Part shown: positions 21,758-30,287 of the stretch, piece by piece
Position numbering within the stretch: position 1 is the first letter of the stretch
How the letters are laid out: the number at the start of each line of letters is the position of its first letter
Source: an uncultured Lachnospiraceae bacterium
Lineage (GTDB): Bacteria; Bacillota; Clostridia; Lachnospirales; Lachnospiraceae
Length of the DNA: 30,287 nt
NCBI GenBank assembly: GCA_910589195.1
Contig: CAJUTC010000041.1
Location: 1 to 30,287 of the forward strand
Direction: 5' to 3'
Translations under genes and position numbers: made by a program
Notes under the pieces: generated by a model
Told to the model about the DNA's origin: nothing
Databases searched by the model: none
The model's input: only the letters and a program-made list of their open reading frames with translations

Positions 21758-23143
21758 ATGAAAAAAATCTTAGCCATCACACTGACAGTAGCCCTTGCGG
21801 CCAGCACGCTTTACGGATGCCAAGGAGGTTTAGCGGGAGAAGGCGGGCAGACTGGTAATGGAGGCTCTAACGAAACCAGCCAGGCGAACCAGAAGGCTGG
21901 AGCGTCTGATGAGGGAATCGAAGAATCCGCCTCTTCCGGGGAGAAGACGGTGATCCACTATTATGACTGGGCACCCATGGATATGACGATTATTGACGAT
22001 TTTAATGAGGCAAATCCGGATATAGAGGTGAAGTATCACGCTATCCCAGACAACGGGTCAGATAAGCTGACCCAACTGGATATCCTGGCTATGGGAGGCG
22101 GCGAGATCGATGTTATGCCAGGTTCTGACGGGGAGCAAATGCTGCGTATGAAAAATGGGATGTATGCGCCTCTAGACGAATTTATCCAGCAAGACGGCAT
22201 CGACATGACAGGGAATTTCGGGGATATTTTAAACTATGCCACTTATGGCGGTGTGACCTACGGCTATCCCTTACGCTCCACAGTGGAAGGAATCTGGTAC
22301 AATAAGGATATGTTTGACGCCGCGGGACTGGATTACCCGGATGGATCCTGGACTTGGGATGAATATATGGAAACCGCAAGGAAGCTCACCAGCGGCGAGG
22401 GAGACGCTAAGATTTATGGAACTTACACGCACACATTTAACGGACAGTGGGCGCCAGTGGGCAATGAAGTTTCTCCTTGGTACACAGAGGATGGAAAATG
22501 TAATATTATGGCAGACGGCTTTAAGACTTCCCTGGAGCGCAGGAAAGAGATGGATGACCTGGGATACCAGCTTTCCTTTAGCCAGATTATCGCTACCAAG
22601 GCCAGCCAGGCCTCAGCGTTCCTGGGAGGCAAATGTGCCATGGTTCAGGCTGGATCCTGGATTGTCCAAAATATCAAAGACCAGGAAAATTATCCTCACG
22701 ATTTTTCCATTGGCGTGGCTCCTATGCCCAGGTTTGATGAAACAGTAGAGAGCAAGAATAATTTCAGTGTAGCGGCTACCATCCTGGCGATTCCGGCCAA
22801 TTCCCAACATAAGGAAGAAGCATGGCGATTTATTCGCTATATGGTAGAAGAAGGAGCGGCCCGAATCGCTGGAACCGGAAACTATCCTTCTTACAAGCCG
22901 GCATATAATGACAGTCTGATTCAAAACTTTATCGAGGGATCTGGATTAGAGGTAGAGGATGTACGAGTATTATTTGAAGATATGGCAGCAGTGAGCCAGA
23001 AGCCTACAGGATTGGCGGCGGCAGAATATCAGCAGTCTATGCAGGAACAGACACAGTTGTACTTTAACGGAGAGAAATCAGCAGACCAGGTGCTGGCGGA
23101 GATTGAGAAAATCACCAATGAAGCCATCGCTAATGAGGAATAA
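21758..23143 (+). CDS. Sugar ABC transporter substrate-binding lipoprotein
   Basis: 461 residues of the extracellular solute-binding family 1 type. A lipoprotein signal peptide with Lys-Lys start, hydrophobic core and lipobox LYGC (Cys21) is followed by a low-complexity Gly/Ser/Asn linker (about 22-60) and the mature domain beginning KTVIHYYDWAPMD. Later stretches such as GVTYGYPLRSTVEGIWYNKDMFDAAGLDYPDGSWTWDE are typical of carbohydrate-binding members (split here for description only). It delivers an oligosaccharide to the two permeases downstream. The start at 21758 has AGGAGG upstream; the frame continues upstream without meaning. Ligand unknown; the GH3 gene suggests a beta-linked glucoside or xyloside. 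Confidence 0.93.
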   Translation: MKKILAITLTVALAASTLYGCQGGLAGEGGQTGNGGSNETSQANQKAGASDEGIEESASSGEKTVIHYYDWAPMDMTIIDDFNEANPDIEVKYHAIPDNGSDKLTQLDILAMGGGEIDVMPGSDGEQMLRMKNGMYAPLDEFIQQDGIDMTGNFGDILNYATYGGVTYGYPLRSTVEGIWYNKDMFDAAGLDYPDGSWTWDEYMETARKLTSGEGDAKIYGTYTHTFNGQWAPVGNEVSPWYTEDGKCNIMADGFKTSLERRKEMDDLGYQLSFSQIIATKASQASAFLGGKCAMVQAGSWIVQNIKDQENYPHDFSIGVAPMPRFDETVESKNNFSVAATILAIPANSQHKEEAWRFIRYMVEEGAARIAGTGNYPSYKPAYNDSLIQNFIEGSGLEVEDVRVLFEDMAAVSQKPTGLAAAEYQQSMQEQTQLYFNGEKSADQVLAEIEKITNEAIANEE

Positions 23144-23168
23144 TAAGGGAAGGGATAGGACATAAGAC

Positions 23169-24074
23169 ATGAGAGGAAGGAAACAGAAGCTGTCCAGGAG
23201 GCAGTTACAGGAAGAGCGGGCTGGATATCTGTTCGTAATCCCTAATTTTATCGGAATCCTGATTTTTGTGGCGCTACCCATCCTGTTCTCCCTTGTGCTG
23301 GGATTTACCAAATGGAACCCGATGCATGGCCTGTCGGCGATTGAGTTTGCCGGCCTGGAAAACTTTGGACGGATGGTGTCTGACGAGCGTTTGAAAACCG
23401 CGCTGATCAATAATCTGATCTATACCATCGCTTATGTGCCCATCTCGGTGAGCCTGGCTCTGGTGATTGCGGTGCTTTTAAATAACTATGTATTCTGCAA
23501 GGTACCTCTGCGGCTGATGTGTTTTATGCCCTATATCTCCGCCATGGTGTCCGTGGCCTATGTATGGCTGATTCTTTTAAATCCGGAGGGAGGACCAGTA
23601 AATTCTGCGCTGGCTGCCCTGGGAGTGAAATCACTTCCTGGATGGTTTACCAAGAGTAATTCCGCCTTGGCAGGGATTATTCTGATGTCCATCTGGCATG
23701 ACGCAGGGTATTATATGATTCTTTTTCTGGCGGCCCTTCAGGGTCTGTCCAAGGAGGTTTATGAGTCGGCCCGGGTAGATGGTGCCAATGGACTGCAGGC
23801 GTTTTTTTGCATCACCATCCCTCTGCTGGCTTCTCACATCCTTTTTGTGTCCATTCTGGCCACCATCAATTCCTTCAAGGTATTTGACCAGATCAATGTG
23901 CTCACAGAGGGCGGCCCGGGATATGCCACGAATGTATTAGTCTATTGTATTTACCACTATGCCTTTCGGGAGCACAATATTGGCTATGCTTCTGCGGCAG
24001 CGGTACTGCTGTTTGTGATTATTATGGCGGTTTCTGCTATTCAGGTGAAACTGAAGGAAAAATATACACTGTAG
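23169..24074 (+). CDS. Sugar ABC transporter permease (MalF/UgpA type)
   Basis: 301 residues with six membrane segments, starting with a basic cytoplasmic N-terminus and GYLFVIPNFIGILIF. The EAA loop that docks the ATPase is visible as YESARVDGANGLQAFFCITIPLL (about 197-219; given in pieces: ESARVDGA and ITIPLL). This is the larger first permease of the CUT1 family, 25 bases after the binding protein gene. It pairs with the next permease; no ATPase is in the locus, which is usual in Firmicutes with a shared MsmX-like ATPase. Confidence 0.93.
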   Translation: MRGRKQKLSRRQLQEERAGYLFVIPNFIGILIFVALPILFSLVLGFTKWNPMHGLSAIEFAGLENFGRMVSDERLKTALINNLIYTIAYVPISVSLALVIAVLLNNYVFCKVPLRLMCFMPYISAMVSVAYVWLILLNPEGGPVNSALAALGVKSLPGWFTKSNSALAGIILMSIWHDAGYYMILFLAALQGLSKEVYESARVDGANGLQAFFCITIPLLASHILFVSILATINSFKVFDQINVLTEGGPGYATNVLVYCIYHYAFREHNIGYASAAAVLLFVIIMAVSAIQVKLKEKYTL

Positions 24075-24085
24075 GAGGGGCGATA

Positions 24086-24919
24086 TTGGAAACAAAAGTT
24101 AAAACCATAATGCTGAAATGTATGGCCACACTGCTGGTAGGAGCGCTGGCCCTGGCTTGTATGTTCCCCTTCCTGTGGATGGTGTCAGCCTCCTTTAAAA
24201 ATGAGGTGGATGTGATGGAATTTCCTATCCGGCTGATTCCAAGGACAGTGAATTGGAATAACTATGCTACCGTGTGGCTGAAAAGTGATTTTCCCAACTA
24301 TTACCGAAACAGCCTGATTGTAACTAGCATTACTTTGGCGGGAACCATCTTTCTCTCCACCACGGCGGCCTATGGATTTGCCAGACTGAAATTCCGGGGG
24401 AAAAACCTGATTTTCGGGGTGTACTTGGCCACTCTGATGGTTCCGGTTCAGGTAACGCTGTTGCCTAAGTATATTTATTTTGGACAGATGCATTTAAATA
24501 ATACCTTTTACGCCCTGATTCTTCCTGGTATCTTCTCTGCCTTTAATACCTTTTTGATGCGGCAGTACTATGAAGGGATTCCTTATGAACTGACGGAAGC
24601 GGCTCAAATTGACGGGGCAAGCCATTTCCGGATCTTTTGGCAGATCATGCTGCCTCTTACCAAATCGGGTTTTGTCACCCTGCTGCTGTTTTCCTTTACC
24701 TGGACCTGGAATGATTACATAAATCCTCTGATCTATTGCAATAAGGAAGAACTTTTGACTCTTACTGTGGGGCTTCAGCGGTTCCAGCAGGCTCAGAGTA
24801 CCCACTATGCCCTGATTATGGCAGGCTGTACCTTGGCGCTGGCGCCGCTGATTCTGCTATTTTTATTTACCCAGAAATACTTTATTGAGAGTTTTGCATC
24901 CAGCGGTGTGAAGGGATAA
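24086..24919 (+). CDS. Sugar ABC transporter permease (MalG/UgpE type)
   Basis: 277 residues with six membrane segments, ALACMFPFLWMVSASFK at the first, and the EAA loop ELTEAAQIDGASHFRIFWQI followed by MLPLTKSG. It is the second half of the CUT1 transporter channel. I start at TTG 24086: GTAGGAGG is 7 bases upstream and it lies 11 bases after the stop of the first permease. The frame is open upstream within the previous gene, but that part is not homologous in character; the next ATG (24110) lacks a ribosome binding site and would cut the first residues. Confidence 0.9.
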   Translation: METKVKTIMLKCMATLLVGALALACMFPFLWMVSASFKNEVDVMEFPIRLIPRTVNWNNYATVWLKSDFPNYYRNSLIVTSITLAGTIFLSTTAAYGFARLKFRGKNLIFGVYLATLMVPVQVTLLPKYIYFGQMHLNNTFYALILPGIFSAFNTFLMRQYYEGIPYELTEAAQIDGASHFRIFWQIMLPLTKSGFVTLLLFSFTWTWNDYINPLIYCNKEELLTLTVGLQRFQQAQSTHYALIMAGCTLALAPLILLFLFTQKYFIESFASSGVKG

Positions 24920-24928
24920 GAGGACGAT

Positions 24929-27352
24929 ATGGACGAGAAAATGATTGAAAGCAGGAGGATGAATGATAAAATGACAGATAATGAAAAAAATTACGGCGCG
25001 AATTTTGATGAAAGGGAACGGTTCAATGAGAAAGTAGCAAATATTCAAAAGACGTTAACCTTGGAGGAAAAGGCCTCCCTCTGTTCTGGCCTGGGCTTAT
25101 GGCAGACCAGGCCCATAGAAGAAAAGGGCATTCCGGAGATCTGGATGGCTGACGGCTCCAATGGAGTGCGGATTATGAAGCCGGTGAATCAGGAGCGGAA
25201 GCAGGATACCTCCGATTTCCTGAAGGTGACCGATCTAACTCAGAATTCTCCCACTATTACCAATCAATATGAGGCAGTGTGCTACCCCTCCGGCGCCTGT
25301 CTGGCCTCCACCTGGAATCAGGAGCTGGTACAGGAGATGGGAAGAGCCTTGGGGGAAGAGTGTCAGTATTTTAAGGTGAATCTTTTGCTGGCCCCAGGAA
25401 TTAATATTAAGAGAAGCCCCCTTGGGGGCCGGGGCTATGAATACTATTCTGAGGATCCTTATCTTACCGGAGCCATTGCAAAAAGCCTAATAAAAGGAGT
25501 CCAGGAAACGGGAACTGGCACCAGCATCAAGCACTTTGCGGCCAATAATGCGGAAACCCTTCGGATCAACATGAGTTCTGATGTAGAAGAGCGTGCCCTT
25601 AGAGAGATTTACCTAGCTCCCTTTGAGATGGCAATTAAGGATGCGAAACCTTGGACGGTAATGTCCAGCTATAATAAAGTGAATGGTGTCCAGATGGCGG
25701 AAAATGAAGTGCTACTTACCCATATCCTTCGGGAGGAATGGGGTTTTGAGGGTGTAGTGGTGTCCGACTGGGGCGGTGTGAAAGACCGTGTGGCAGCCCT
25801 GAAAGCCGGCAATGATTTAGATATGCCGGAAAACCGACGGAATAATCAGTCGATTATAGAAGCGGTGAAGGATGGCAGCCTGCCAGAGAAGGTGCTGGAT
25901 CAGTGCGTGGAACGGATCCTGCGCCTGGTTTTCCGGGCCAAGGAACAGGAAAATTTCACGGATCAAGTAGATTTTAAAGCTCACCGGGCGTTGTCAGAGA
26001 AGGTGGCAGAGGAGTCTGTTATCCTTCTGAAAAATGAGAGGGATCTTCTCCCCATTACAAAAGAAAAGTATCAGAGCATAGCGGTTCTTGGGGCGTTTGC
26101 CAAAGAACCCCGGTATCAGGGGGGAGGCTGCACCCTGGTCAATCCTATCCGGATCAGCTCTCCCTATGAGGAGATGGAACGGTTATCAGCCGGGGATATC
26201 CATCTCACCTATGCCAAAGGCTATGAGCTGAAAAATGAAACCTCAGAGGAGCTGCTGCAAGAAGCCAGAGAAACGGCGGCAAAGGCGGATGCAGCGGTGA
26301 TCTTCGCTGGCCTGTGGGTAGCCTACGACCGGGAGGGCTTTGATCGGAAGCATTTGGAGATCGATTCCTCTCATATTCACCTGATTGAAGAAGTGGCCAA
26401 GGTGCAGAAAAATATCATTGTAGTCTTGAGCAATGGTGACGCGGTGACTATGGATCCCTGGCTGGAGAGTGCCGATGCGGTGGTAGAGCAATTCCTGGCC
26501 GGGGAAACCGCCGGGGAAGCAGTGGCAAATGTGCTTTTTGGCAAGGTGAATCCCTCTGGAAAGCTGCCAGTTACCTTTCCAAGGCGCCTGGAAGATACAA
26601 GTACGTATTTGAATTTCCCTGGAGAGTGCGGCCATCATGTCTACGGCGAAGGAATTTTTGTTGGATACCGCTACTATGAGAAGAAGAAAATCAAGCCTCT
26701 CTTCCCCTTCGGCCACGGTCTTAGCTATACATCTTTTGCCTATTCCAATATGAGGGTGGAAAAAGCGCAGTTTAAGGACAGCGAAACGGTAACGATCCAT
26801 CTGAATGTGACCAACACCGGAACCGTGAAGGGCAAAGAAACCGTCCAGCTTTATGTAACCGATGAGAATTCCCGTCTGTGCCGTCCGGAAAAGGAGTTAA
26901 AATCCTTCCAGAAGGTAATGCTGGAACCGGGGGAAACAAAAGAGCTTTCCTTTACCTTAGAATATCGGGACTTCGCCTACTACGACCCGGAGGCATTGGA
27001 CTGGGTGGTGGAAGAAGGAAGCTTTGTTATTTGGGCAGCTTCCAGTGCCGGGGATGTGAGAGAAAGCGTAAAGGTGGAGGTAATCCAAGCAAAAAAGAAA
27101 TTCCGCAAGATTTACTTGGATAGCCAGCACACTGCCGTATTTGAGAATCCTAAGGCCAAGGAGCTGTATTTGGACTTTTTGATAGAGAAGCAGGTACTGC
27201 GGGCAGACCAGAGGGAAGCTATGGTGCCGCTGCTGAAGGGAAACTATATGGGGATCTATAATGTAGTAACCTCTCTGCTAGGTGGCAACGTGACCAAGAA
27301 GGAGATGCAAAAGGCCATTGATCGGATCAATGAGGTGTGCGAAGAAGAGTAA
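24929..27352 (+). CDS. Glycoside hydrolase family 3 (beta-glucosidase type)
   Basis: 807 residues with no signal peptide, so it acts in the cytoplasm on the imported sugar. The GH3 N-terminal barrel (about 45-335) has the sugar-binding GRGYEYYSEDP (168-178), KHFAANN (201-207) and the nucleophile Asp280 (VVVSDWGG). The C-terminal alpha/beta domain (about 360-590) carries DREGFDRKHLEI, where Glu469 is a candidate acid/base. A fibronectin III-like domain follows (about 630-715), then an 86-residue tail (722-807) that I cannot assign. Substrate may be a beta-glucoside or beta-xyloside. It starts 9 bases after the permease stop, with AGAGGA upstream; it is the last gene of the operon. Confidence 0.93.
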   Translation: MDEKMIESRRMNDKMTDNEKNYGANFDERERFNEKVANIQKTLTLEEKASLCSGLGLWQTRPIEEKGIPEIWMADGSNGVRIMKPVNQERKQDTSDFLKVTDLTQNSPTITNQYEAVCYPSGACLASTWNQELVQEMGRALGEECQYFKVNLLLAPGINIKRSPLGGRGYEYYSEDPYLTGAIAKSLIKGVQETGTGTSIKHFAANNAETLRINMSSDVEERALREIYLAPFEMAIKDAKPWTVMSSYNKVNGVQMAENEVLLTHILREEWGFEGVVVSDWGGVKDRVAALKAGNDLDMPENRRNNQSIIEAVKDGSLPEKVLDQCVERILRLVFRAKEQENFTDQVDFKAHRALSEKVAEESVILLKNERDLLPITKEKYQSIAVLGAFAKEPRYQGGGCTLVNPIRISSPYEEMERLSAGDIHLTYAKGYELKNETSEELLQEARETAAKADAAVIFAGLWVAYDREGFDRKHLEIDSSHIHLIEEVAKVQKNIIVVLSNGDAVTMDPWLESADAVVEQFLAGETAGEAVANVLFGKVNPSGKLPVTFPRRLEDTSTYLNFPGECGHHVYGEGIFVGYRYYEKKKIKPLFPFGHGLSYTSFAYSNMRVEKAQFKDSETVTIHLNVTNTGTVKGKETVQLYVTDENSRLCRPEKELKSFQKVMLEPGETKELSFTLEYRDFAYYDPEALDWVVEEGSFVIWAASSAGDVRESVKVEVIQAKKKFRKIYLDSQHTAVFENPKAKELYLDFLIEKQVLRADQREAMVPLLKGNYMGIYNVVTSLLGGNVTKKEMQKAIDRINEVCEEE

Positions 27353-27381
27353 GGTTTACTGTGGGAATTTGCTACTATTTT

Positions 27382-27494
27382 GCTGAATGGATTGGAGTGT
27401 GAGCAGGTCGTTGGACTTTTAAAGTATACCAGAGGTTAGCTATTTGGCCAGCGGTCTGGAACAATGAAAAAATAAAGACCATTCAGCCATTTTT
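27382..27494 (+). terminator. Possible terminator region of the sugar operon
   Basis: GCTGAATGG (27382-27390) and CCATTCAGC (27479-27487) are perfect complements 88 bases apart, and GGTCT (27453-27457) can pair instead with AGACC (27476-27480); TTTTT follows at 27490-27494. The arrangement is unusual, with two mutually exclusive pairings, so the call is weak. Confidence 0.3.
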
Positions 27495-27495
27495 C

Positions 27496-27524
27496 TTGAC
27501 ATCATTAGTCATTTGTAATAGAAT
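27496..27524 (+). promoter_or_regulatory. Strong promoter of the HPr gene
   Basis: Perfect TTGACA (27496-27501), 17-base spacer, TAGAAT (27519-27524), starting directly after a T-run. The leader is about 58 bases. Confidence 0.75.
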
Positions 27525-27588
27525 GATTTGTAGGAGATTTTGTGAAAATCTTGGGGATATGAAATAATGAGATAAGGAGACATGAATT

Positions 27589-27855
27589 ATGGTAAGCAAA
27601 ACATTAACAGTAGTAAATCCATCCGGGCTTCACTTAAGACCAGCAGGAGTGCTTTCTCAGACTGCGATGAAGTTTAAGTGTGATGTGATTATTGAGTGCG
27701 GGGAGAAACGAATTGTTGCCAAGAGTGTTTTGAATGTTATGGCAGCGGGAATCAAGTGTGGAACGGAGATTAACCTGATTTGTGACGGAGAAGATGAGGC
27801 TGACGCATTAGCAACCTTAACAAAGGCTATCGAGGACGGCTTAGGGGAGAAGTAG
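27589..27855 (+). CDS. ptsH: HPr phosphocarrier protein
   Basis: 88 residues, the standard HPr size. The phosphorylation site His15 lies in PSGLHLRPAG (the usual GLHARPA with Leu in place of Ala) and the HPr kinase site Ser46 in AKSVLNVMAAGI. His15 receives phosphate from enzyme I and passes it to EIIA proteins; phospho-Ser46 in Firmicutes works with CcpA in catabolite repression. It is not next to ptsI, and it has its own promoter and terminator, so it is monocistronic. GGAGA is about 8 bases before the ATG. A Crh-like protein would lack His15, so HPr is preferred. Confidence 0.93.
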   Translation: MVSKTLTVVNPSGLHLRPAGVLSQTAMKFKCDVIIECGEKRIVAKSVLNVMAAGIKCGTEINLICDGEDEADALATLTKAIEDGLGEK

Positions 27856-27927
27856 TGTAATTGATTGTTATCTCGGAATTTTTGTTCCAAGTGATTTACG
27901 GATATGAATAATAGGAATAGTTAAGCG

Positions 27928-27965
27928 AAGAAGCTGTACTGTATAAGCAGGCAGCTTCTTTTTTT
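27928..27965 (+). terminator. Intrinsic terminator of ptsH
   Basis: AAGAAGCTG (27928-27936) pairs with CAGCTTCTT (27952-27960), followed by a run of T. A second hairpin, CGGAAAA/TTTTCCG (27969-27993), follows without a good T-run. Confidence 0.88.
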
Positions 27966-28118
27966 ATTCGGAAAATTCTTTTGGATTTTTCCGGATCATA
28001 AAAAAGCGTTCCAAAGAGTGAGAACGTGTCTGGGCGTTTCATCCCTTCCATTTGCCCGTCACTTGCGGTAATTGGCAGAAACATGATTCAGGCACATTCT
28101 AAGAGAAAGGAAGAGAAT

Positions 28119-30287
28119 ATGGCAGGAGAGAGATTAAAAAAATCGGAGGAAACCCTTACTCCGGGTTTGTACCACCCAAGTTTTGAACATGATAACTGCG
28201 GTATTGGCGCGGTTGCTAATATTAAAGGTCTAAAAACCCATAAAACGGTGGATCAGGCCCTCCACATTGTAGAAAATTTAGAGCACCGGGCCGGAAAGGA
28301 CGCAGAGGGGAAAACAGGTGATGGTGTAGGGATTATGCTGCAGATTTCCCACAAGTTTTTCAAAAAAGCGGTAAAGCCTCTTGGAATCCGACTTGGAAAT
28401 GAGAGAGAATATGGAATCGGCATGTTTTTCTTCCCACAGGATGAACTTGCCAGGAACCAGGCAAAAAAGATGTTTGAGATTATTGTTAAGAAAGAAGGCC
28501 TTACCTTTCTAGGCTGGCGGGAGGTGCCCAACCACCCGGAGATTTTAGGGCAGCGTGCAGCAGATGTGATGCCTTATATCGCCCAAGGCTTTGTAAAAAA
28601 GCCGGCGGATGTGGAGCCGGGGCTGGATTTTGACCGGAAACTTTACATTGTGCGTCGTGTGTTTGAGCAGAGCAATGAAGACAGTTATGTGGTATCCTTA
28701 AGCAGCCGGACCATTGTTTATAAGGGAATGTTTTTAGTAGGGGAGCTGCGGCTGTTTTTTGAGGATCTTCAGGATCAGGACTATGAAACAGCCATTGCCC
28801 TTGTCCATTCCCGCTTCTCCACCAACACAAACCCAAGCTGGATGCGCGCCCATCCCTACCGGTTTATTGTCCATAATGGTGAGATTAATACGATCCGGGG
28901 GAATGTAGACCGGATGAAGGCCAGGGAAGAAACCATGGAAACCGCGTTTTTAAAAAATGACATGTACAAAGTGCTTCCGATCATTAATCAGGAAGGCTCC
29001 GATTCTGCCATGCTGGATAATGCCCTGGAGTTTATGGTAATGGGGGGAATGGAACTGCCAAAAGCTGTAATGATTACCATTCCAGCGCCATGGGAGCATG
29101 ATAAATCCATGCCTCAGGAGGTAAAGGATTTTTACCGGTATTACTCCACTATGATGGAACCATGGGACGGCCCGGCCTCGATCCTGTTTACGGACGGGGA
29201 TATTATGGGGGCGGTATTAGACCGGAACGGCCTCCGCCCTTCCCGGTACTATATTACAGATGATGGATATATGATTTTAGCTTCCGAGGTAGGGGCCATT
29301 GATATTAACCAGTCCCATGTAATACGCAAGGACCGGCTGCGCCCGGGACGTATGCTTTTGGTGGACACGGTAAAGAAAACCTTGGTAAATGATGAGGATT
29401 TAAAACATAGGTATGCGTTTAGCCAGCCTTATGGGGAGTGGCTGGATTCTAAGATTATTGATTTGGCCAATCTGCCAATTCCAAATAAAGGAATTCAGAA
29501 GTTAGATGAGGATCAAAGGCTACGGCTTCAGAAAACCTTTGGCTACACCTATGAGCAGTTTAAAACCATGATCCTTCCTATGGCGCTAAATGGCGCAGAG
29601 GCGGTTTCCGCTATGGGGGCGGACAGTCCATTAGCTGTCCTTTCTAAGCTCCACCAGCCCCTGTTTAATTATTTTAAGCAACTGTTTGCCCAAGTAACCA
29701 ATCCGCCTATTGATGCTATCCGGGAGGAGATCGTAACGTCTACTACCGTTTATGTGGGAAAAGAGGGGAACCTGCTAGAGGATCTGCCGGATAACTGTCA
29801 TATTTTAAATGTGAGCAACCCGATTTTAACTAATACCGATTTGCTGAAAATAAAATATATGAAACAGCCTGGCTTCCAGGTGGAGGTGATTCCCATTACG
29901 TATTATAAAAATACCTCTCTTGAAAAGGCGATTGAGCGCCTTTATCTGGAAGTGGACCGGGCTCATAAAGGAGGCGCCAATATTTTAGTGCTGAGTGATC
30001 GGGATATTGATGAAAACCGAGTGCCCATTCCGTCCCTTTTGGCAGTTTCTGCCCTCCATCAATATTTGGTGCGGACAAAGAAGCGAACCAGCGTAGCGGT
30101 GATTTTAGAAAGCGGGGAGCCAAGAGAAGTGCATCATTTCGCAACCCTTCTTGGCTATGGGGCCAGCGCTATCTGCCCGTACCTGGCTCATGAATCCATA
30201 CGATGCCTGATCGATTCCGGGATGCTGGATAAAGATTACTATGCGGCAGTAAATGATTATAATTTGGCTGTGCTTCACGGGATTGTA
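28119..30287 (+). CDS. gltB: Glutamate synthase large subunit, N-terminal 723 codons (runs off the window)
   Basis: An open frame from ATG 28119 to the last base. The N-terminal nucleophile amidotransferase begins at Cys27 (HDNCGIGAV) after a 26-residue propeptide that is normally cleaved; HSRFSTNTNPSW, HNGEINTIRGN and GSDSAMLDNALE mark the class II glutaminase, and LDRNGLRPSRYY its end. A central domain follows, including LPIPNKGIQ and ILVLSDRDIDENRVPIPSLLA, before the cut. The complete protein should be about 1500 residues, adding the FMN-binding synthase domain and the beta-helix. It makes glutamate from glutamine and 2-oxoglutarate and would need a small subunit (gltD), expected downstream. 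GAAAGGAAGAG precedes the ATG. No convincing promoter was found in the 150 bases upstream. Confidence 0.94.
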   Translation, partial: MAGERLKKSEETLTPGLYHPSFEHDNCGIGAVANIKGLKTHKTVDQALHIVENLEHRAGKDAEGKTGDGVGIMLQISHKFFKKAVKPLGIRLGNEREYGIGMFFFPQDELARNQAKKMFEIIVKKEGLTFLGWREVPNHPEILGQRAADVMPYIAQGFVKKPADVEPGLDFDRKLYIVRRVFEQSNEDSYVVSLSSRTIVYKGMFLVGELRLFFEDLQDQDYETAIALVHSRFSTNTNPSWMRAHPYRFIVHNGEINTIRGNVDRMKAREETMETAFLKNDMYKVLPIINQEGSDSAMLDNALEFMVMGGMELPKAVMITIPAPWEHDKSMPQEVKDFYRYYSTMMEPWDGPASILFTDGDIMGAVLDRNGLRPSRYYITDDGYMILASEVGAIDINQSHVIRKDRLRPGRMLLVDTVKKTLVNDEDLKHRYAFSQPYGEWLDSKIIDLANLPIPNKGIQKLDEDQRLRLQKTFGYTYEQFKTMILPMALNGAEAVSAMGADSPLAVLSKLHQPLFNYFKQLFAQVTNPPIDAIREEIVTSTTVYVGKEGNLLEDLPDNCHILNVSNPILTNTDLLKIKYMKQPGFQVEVIPITYYKNTSLEKAIERLYLEVDRAHKGGANILVLSDRDIDENRVPIPSLLAVSALHQYLVRTKKRTSVAVILESGEPREVHHFATLLGYGASAICPYLAHESIRCLIDSGMLDKDYYAAVNDYNLAVLHGIV

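Noticed and set aside
24929..24961. Alternative later start of the GH3 protein at codon 11 or 15
   Set aside because: AGAGGA is correctly placed only for the ATG at 24929, 9 bases after the permease stop; the downstream ATGs have weaker sites.
1..30287. CRISPR array, tRNA or rRNA gene, transposase or phage gene
   Set aside because: No regularly spaced repeats, no cloverleaf sequence and no matching proteins were seen anywhere in the window.

Overview
The window looks like chromosomal DNA of a spore-forming, anaerobic Firmicute of the Lachnospiraceae type (the saccharolytic Clostridium/Hungatella/Lacrimispora/Enterocloster neighbourhood is my best guess; this is inference from gene content and style, not a database match). 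Pointers are a GerA-family SpoVAF-like sporulation protein, strong AGGAGG ribosome binding sites, good sigma-A promoters with 17-base spacers, TTG and GTG starts, a YesM/AraC two-component pair beside a sugar ABC transporter, and moderate GC. No insertion sequence, prophage, tRNA, rRNA or CRISPR array was seen; the gene content is mostly core, with an accessory sugar locus.

Layout. 1-1400: an AEC-family transporter on the minus strand preceded (in map order) by 327 bases with repeat fragments and a terminator-like inverted repeat. 1400-3541: a small cupin (+) convergent with spoVAF (-). 3760-3930: an intergenic unit made of a near-consensus promoter, about 130 bases without a credible ORF but with three hairpins, and an intrinsic terminator: a candidate free-standing small RNA. 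4002-5676 (-): an Rrf2/IscR-like regulator, a bacteriohemerythrin and the tRNA t6A-cyclising enzyme TcdA, in one direction, divergent from nadE (+). 6056-12039 (+): nadE, a SpoU-family RNA methyltransferase, the NfeD/SPFH membrane pair and a patatin-like lipase. 12101-16499 (+): a tight run argF - small membrane protein - birA - mutY - lipid/diacylglycerol kinase. 16567-18443: the primary sigma factor gene rpoD with its own promoter and terminator, then queH.

18609-27352 (+) is a self-contained carbohydrate locus: response regulator, YesM-type histidine kinase, lipoprotein sugar-binding protein, two permeases and a cytoplasmic GH3 glycosidase. The likely logic is that an extracellular signal sensed by the kinase activates the AraC-type regulator, which drives the transporter and hydrolase; no ATPase is encoded here, so a shared MsmX/UgpC-type ATPase elsewhere is expected. 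The binding-protein mRNA starts with a strongly nested hairpin. 27589-27855 is HPr (PTS phosphocarrier) with its own promoter and terminator, and 28119 to the end is the first 723 codons of the glutamate synthase large subunit, which continues beyond the window.

The most interesting non-coding signals are the candidate small RNA at 3797-3929, the structured leader at 21644-21710, and a dispersed imperfect-palindromic repeat (three copies plus a remnant), one copy of which seems to supply a -35 box upstream of the patatin gene.
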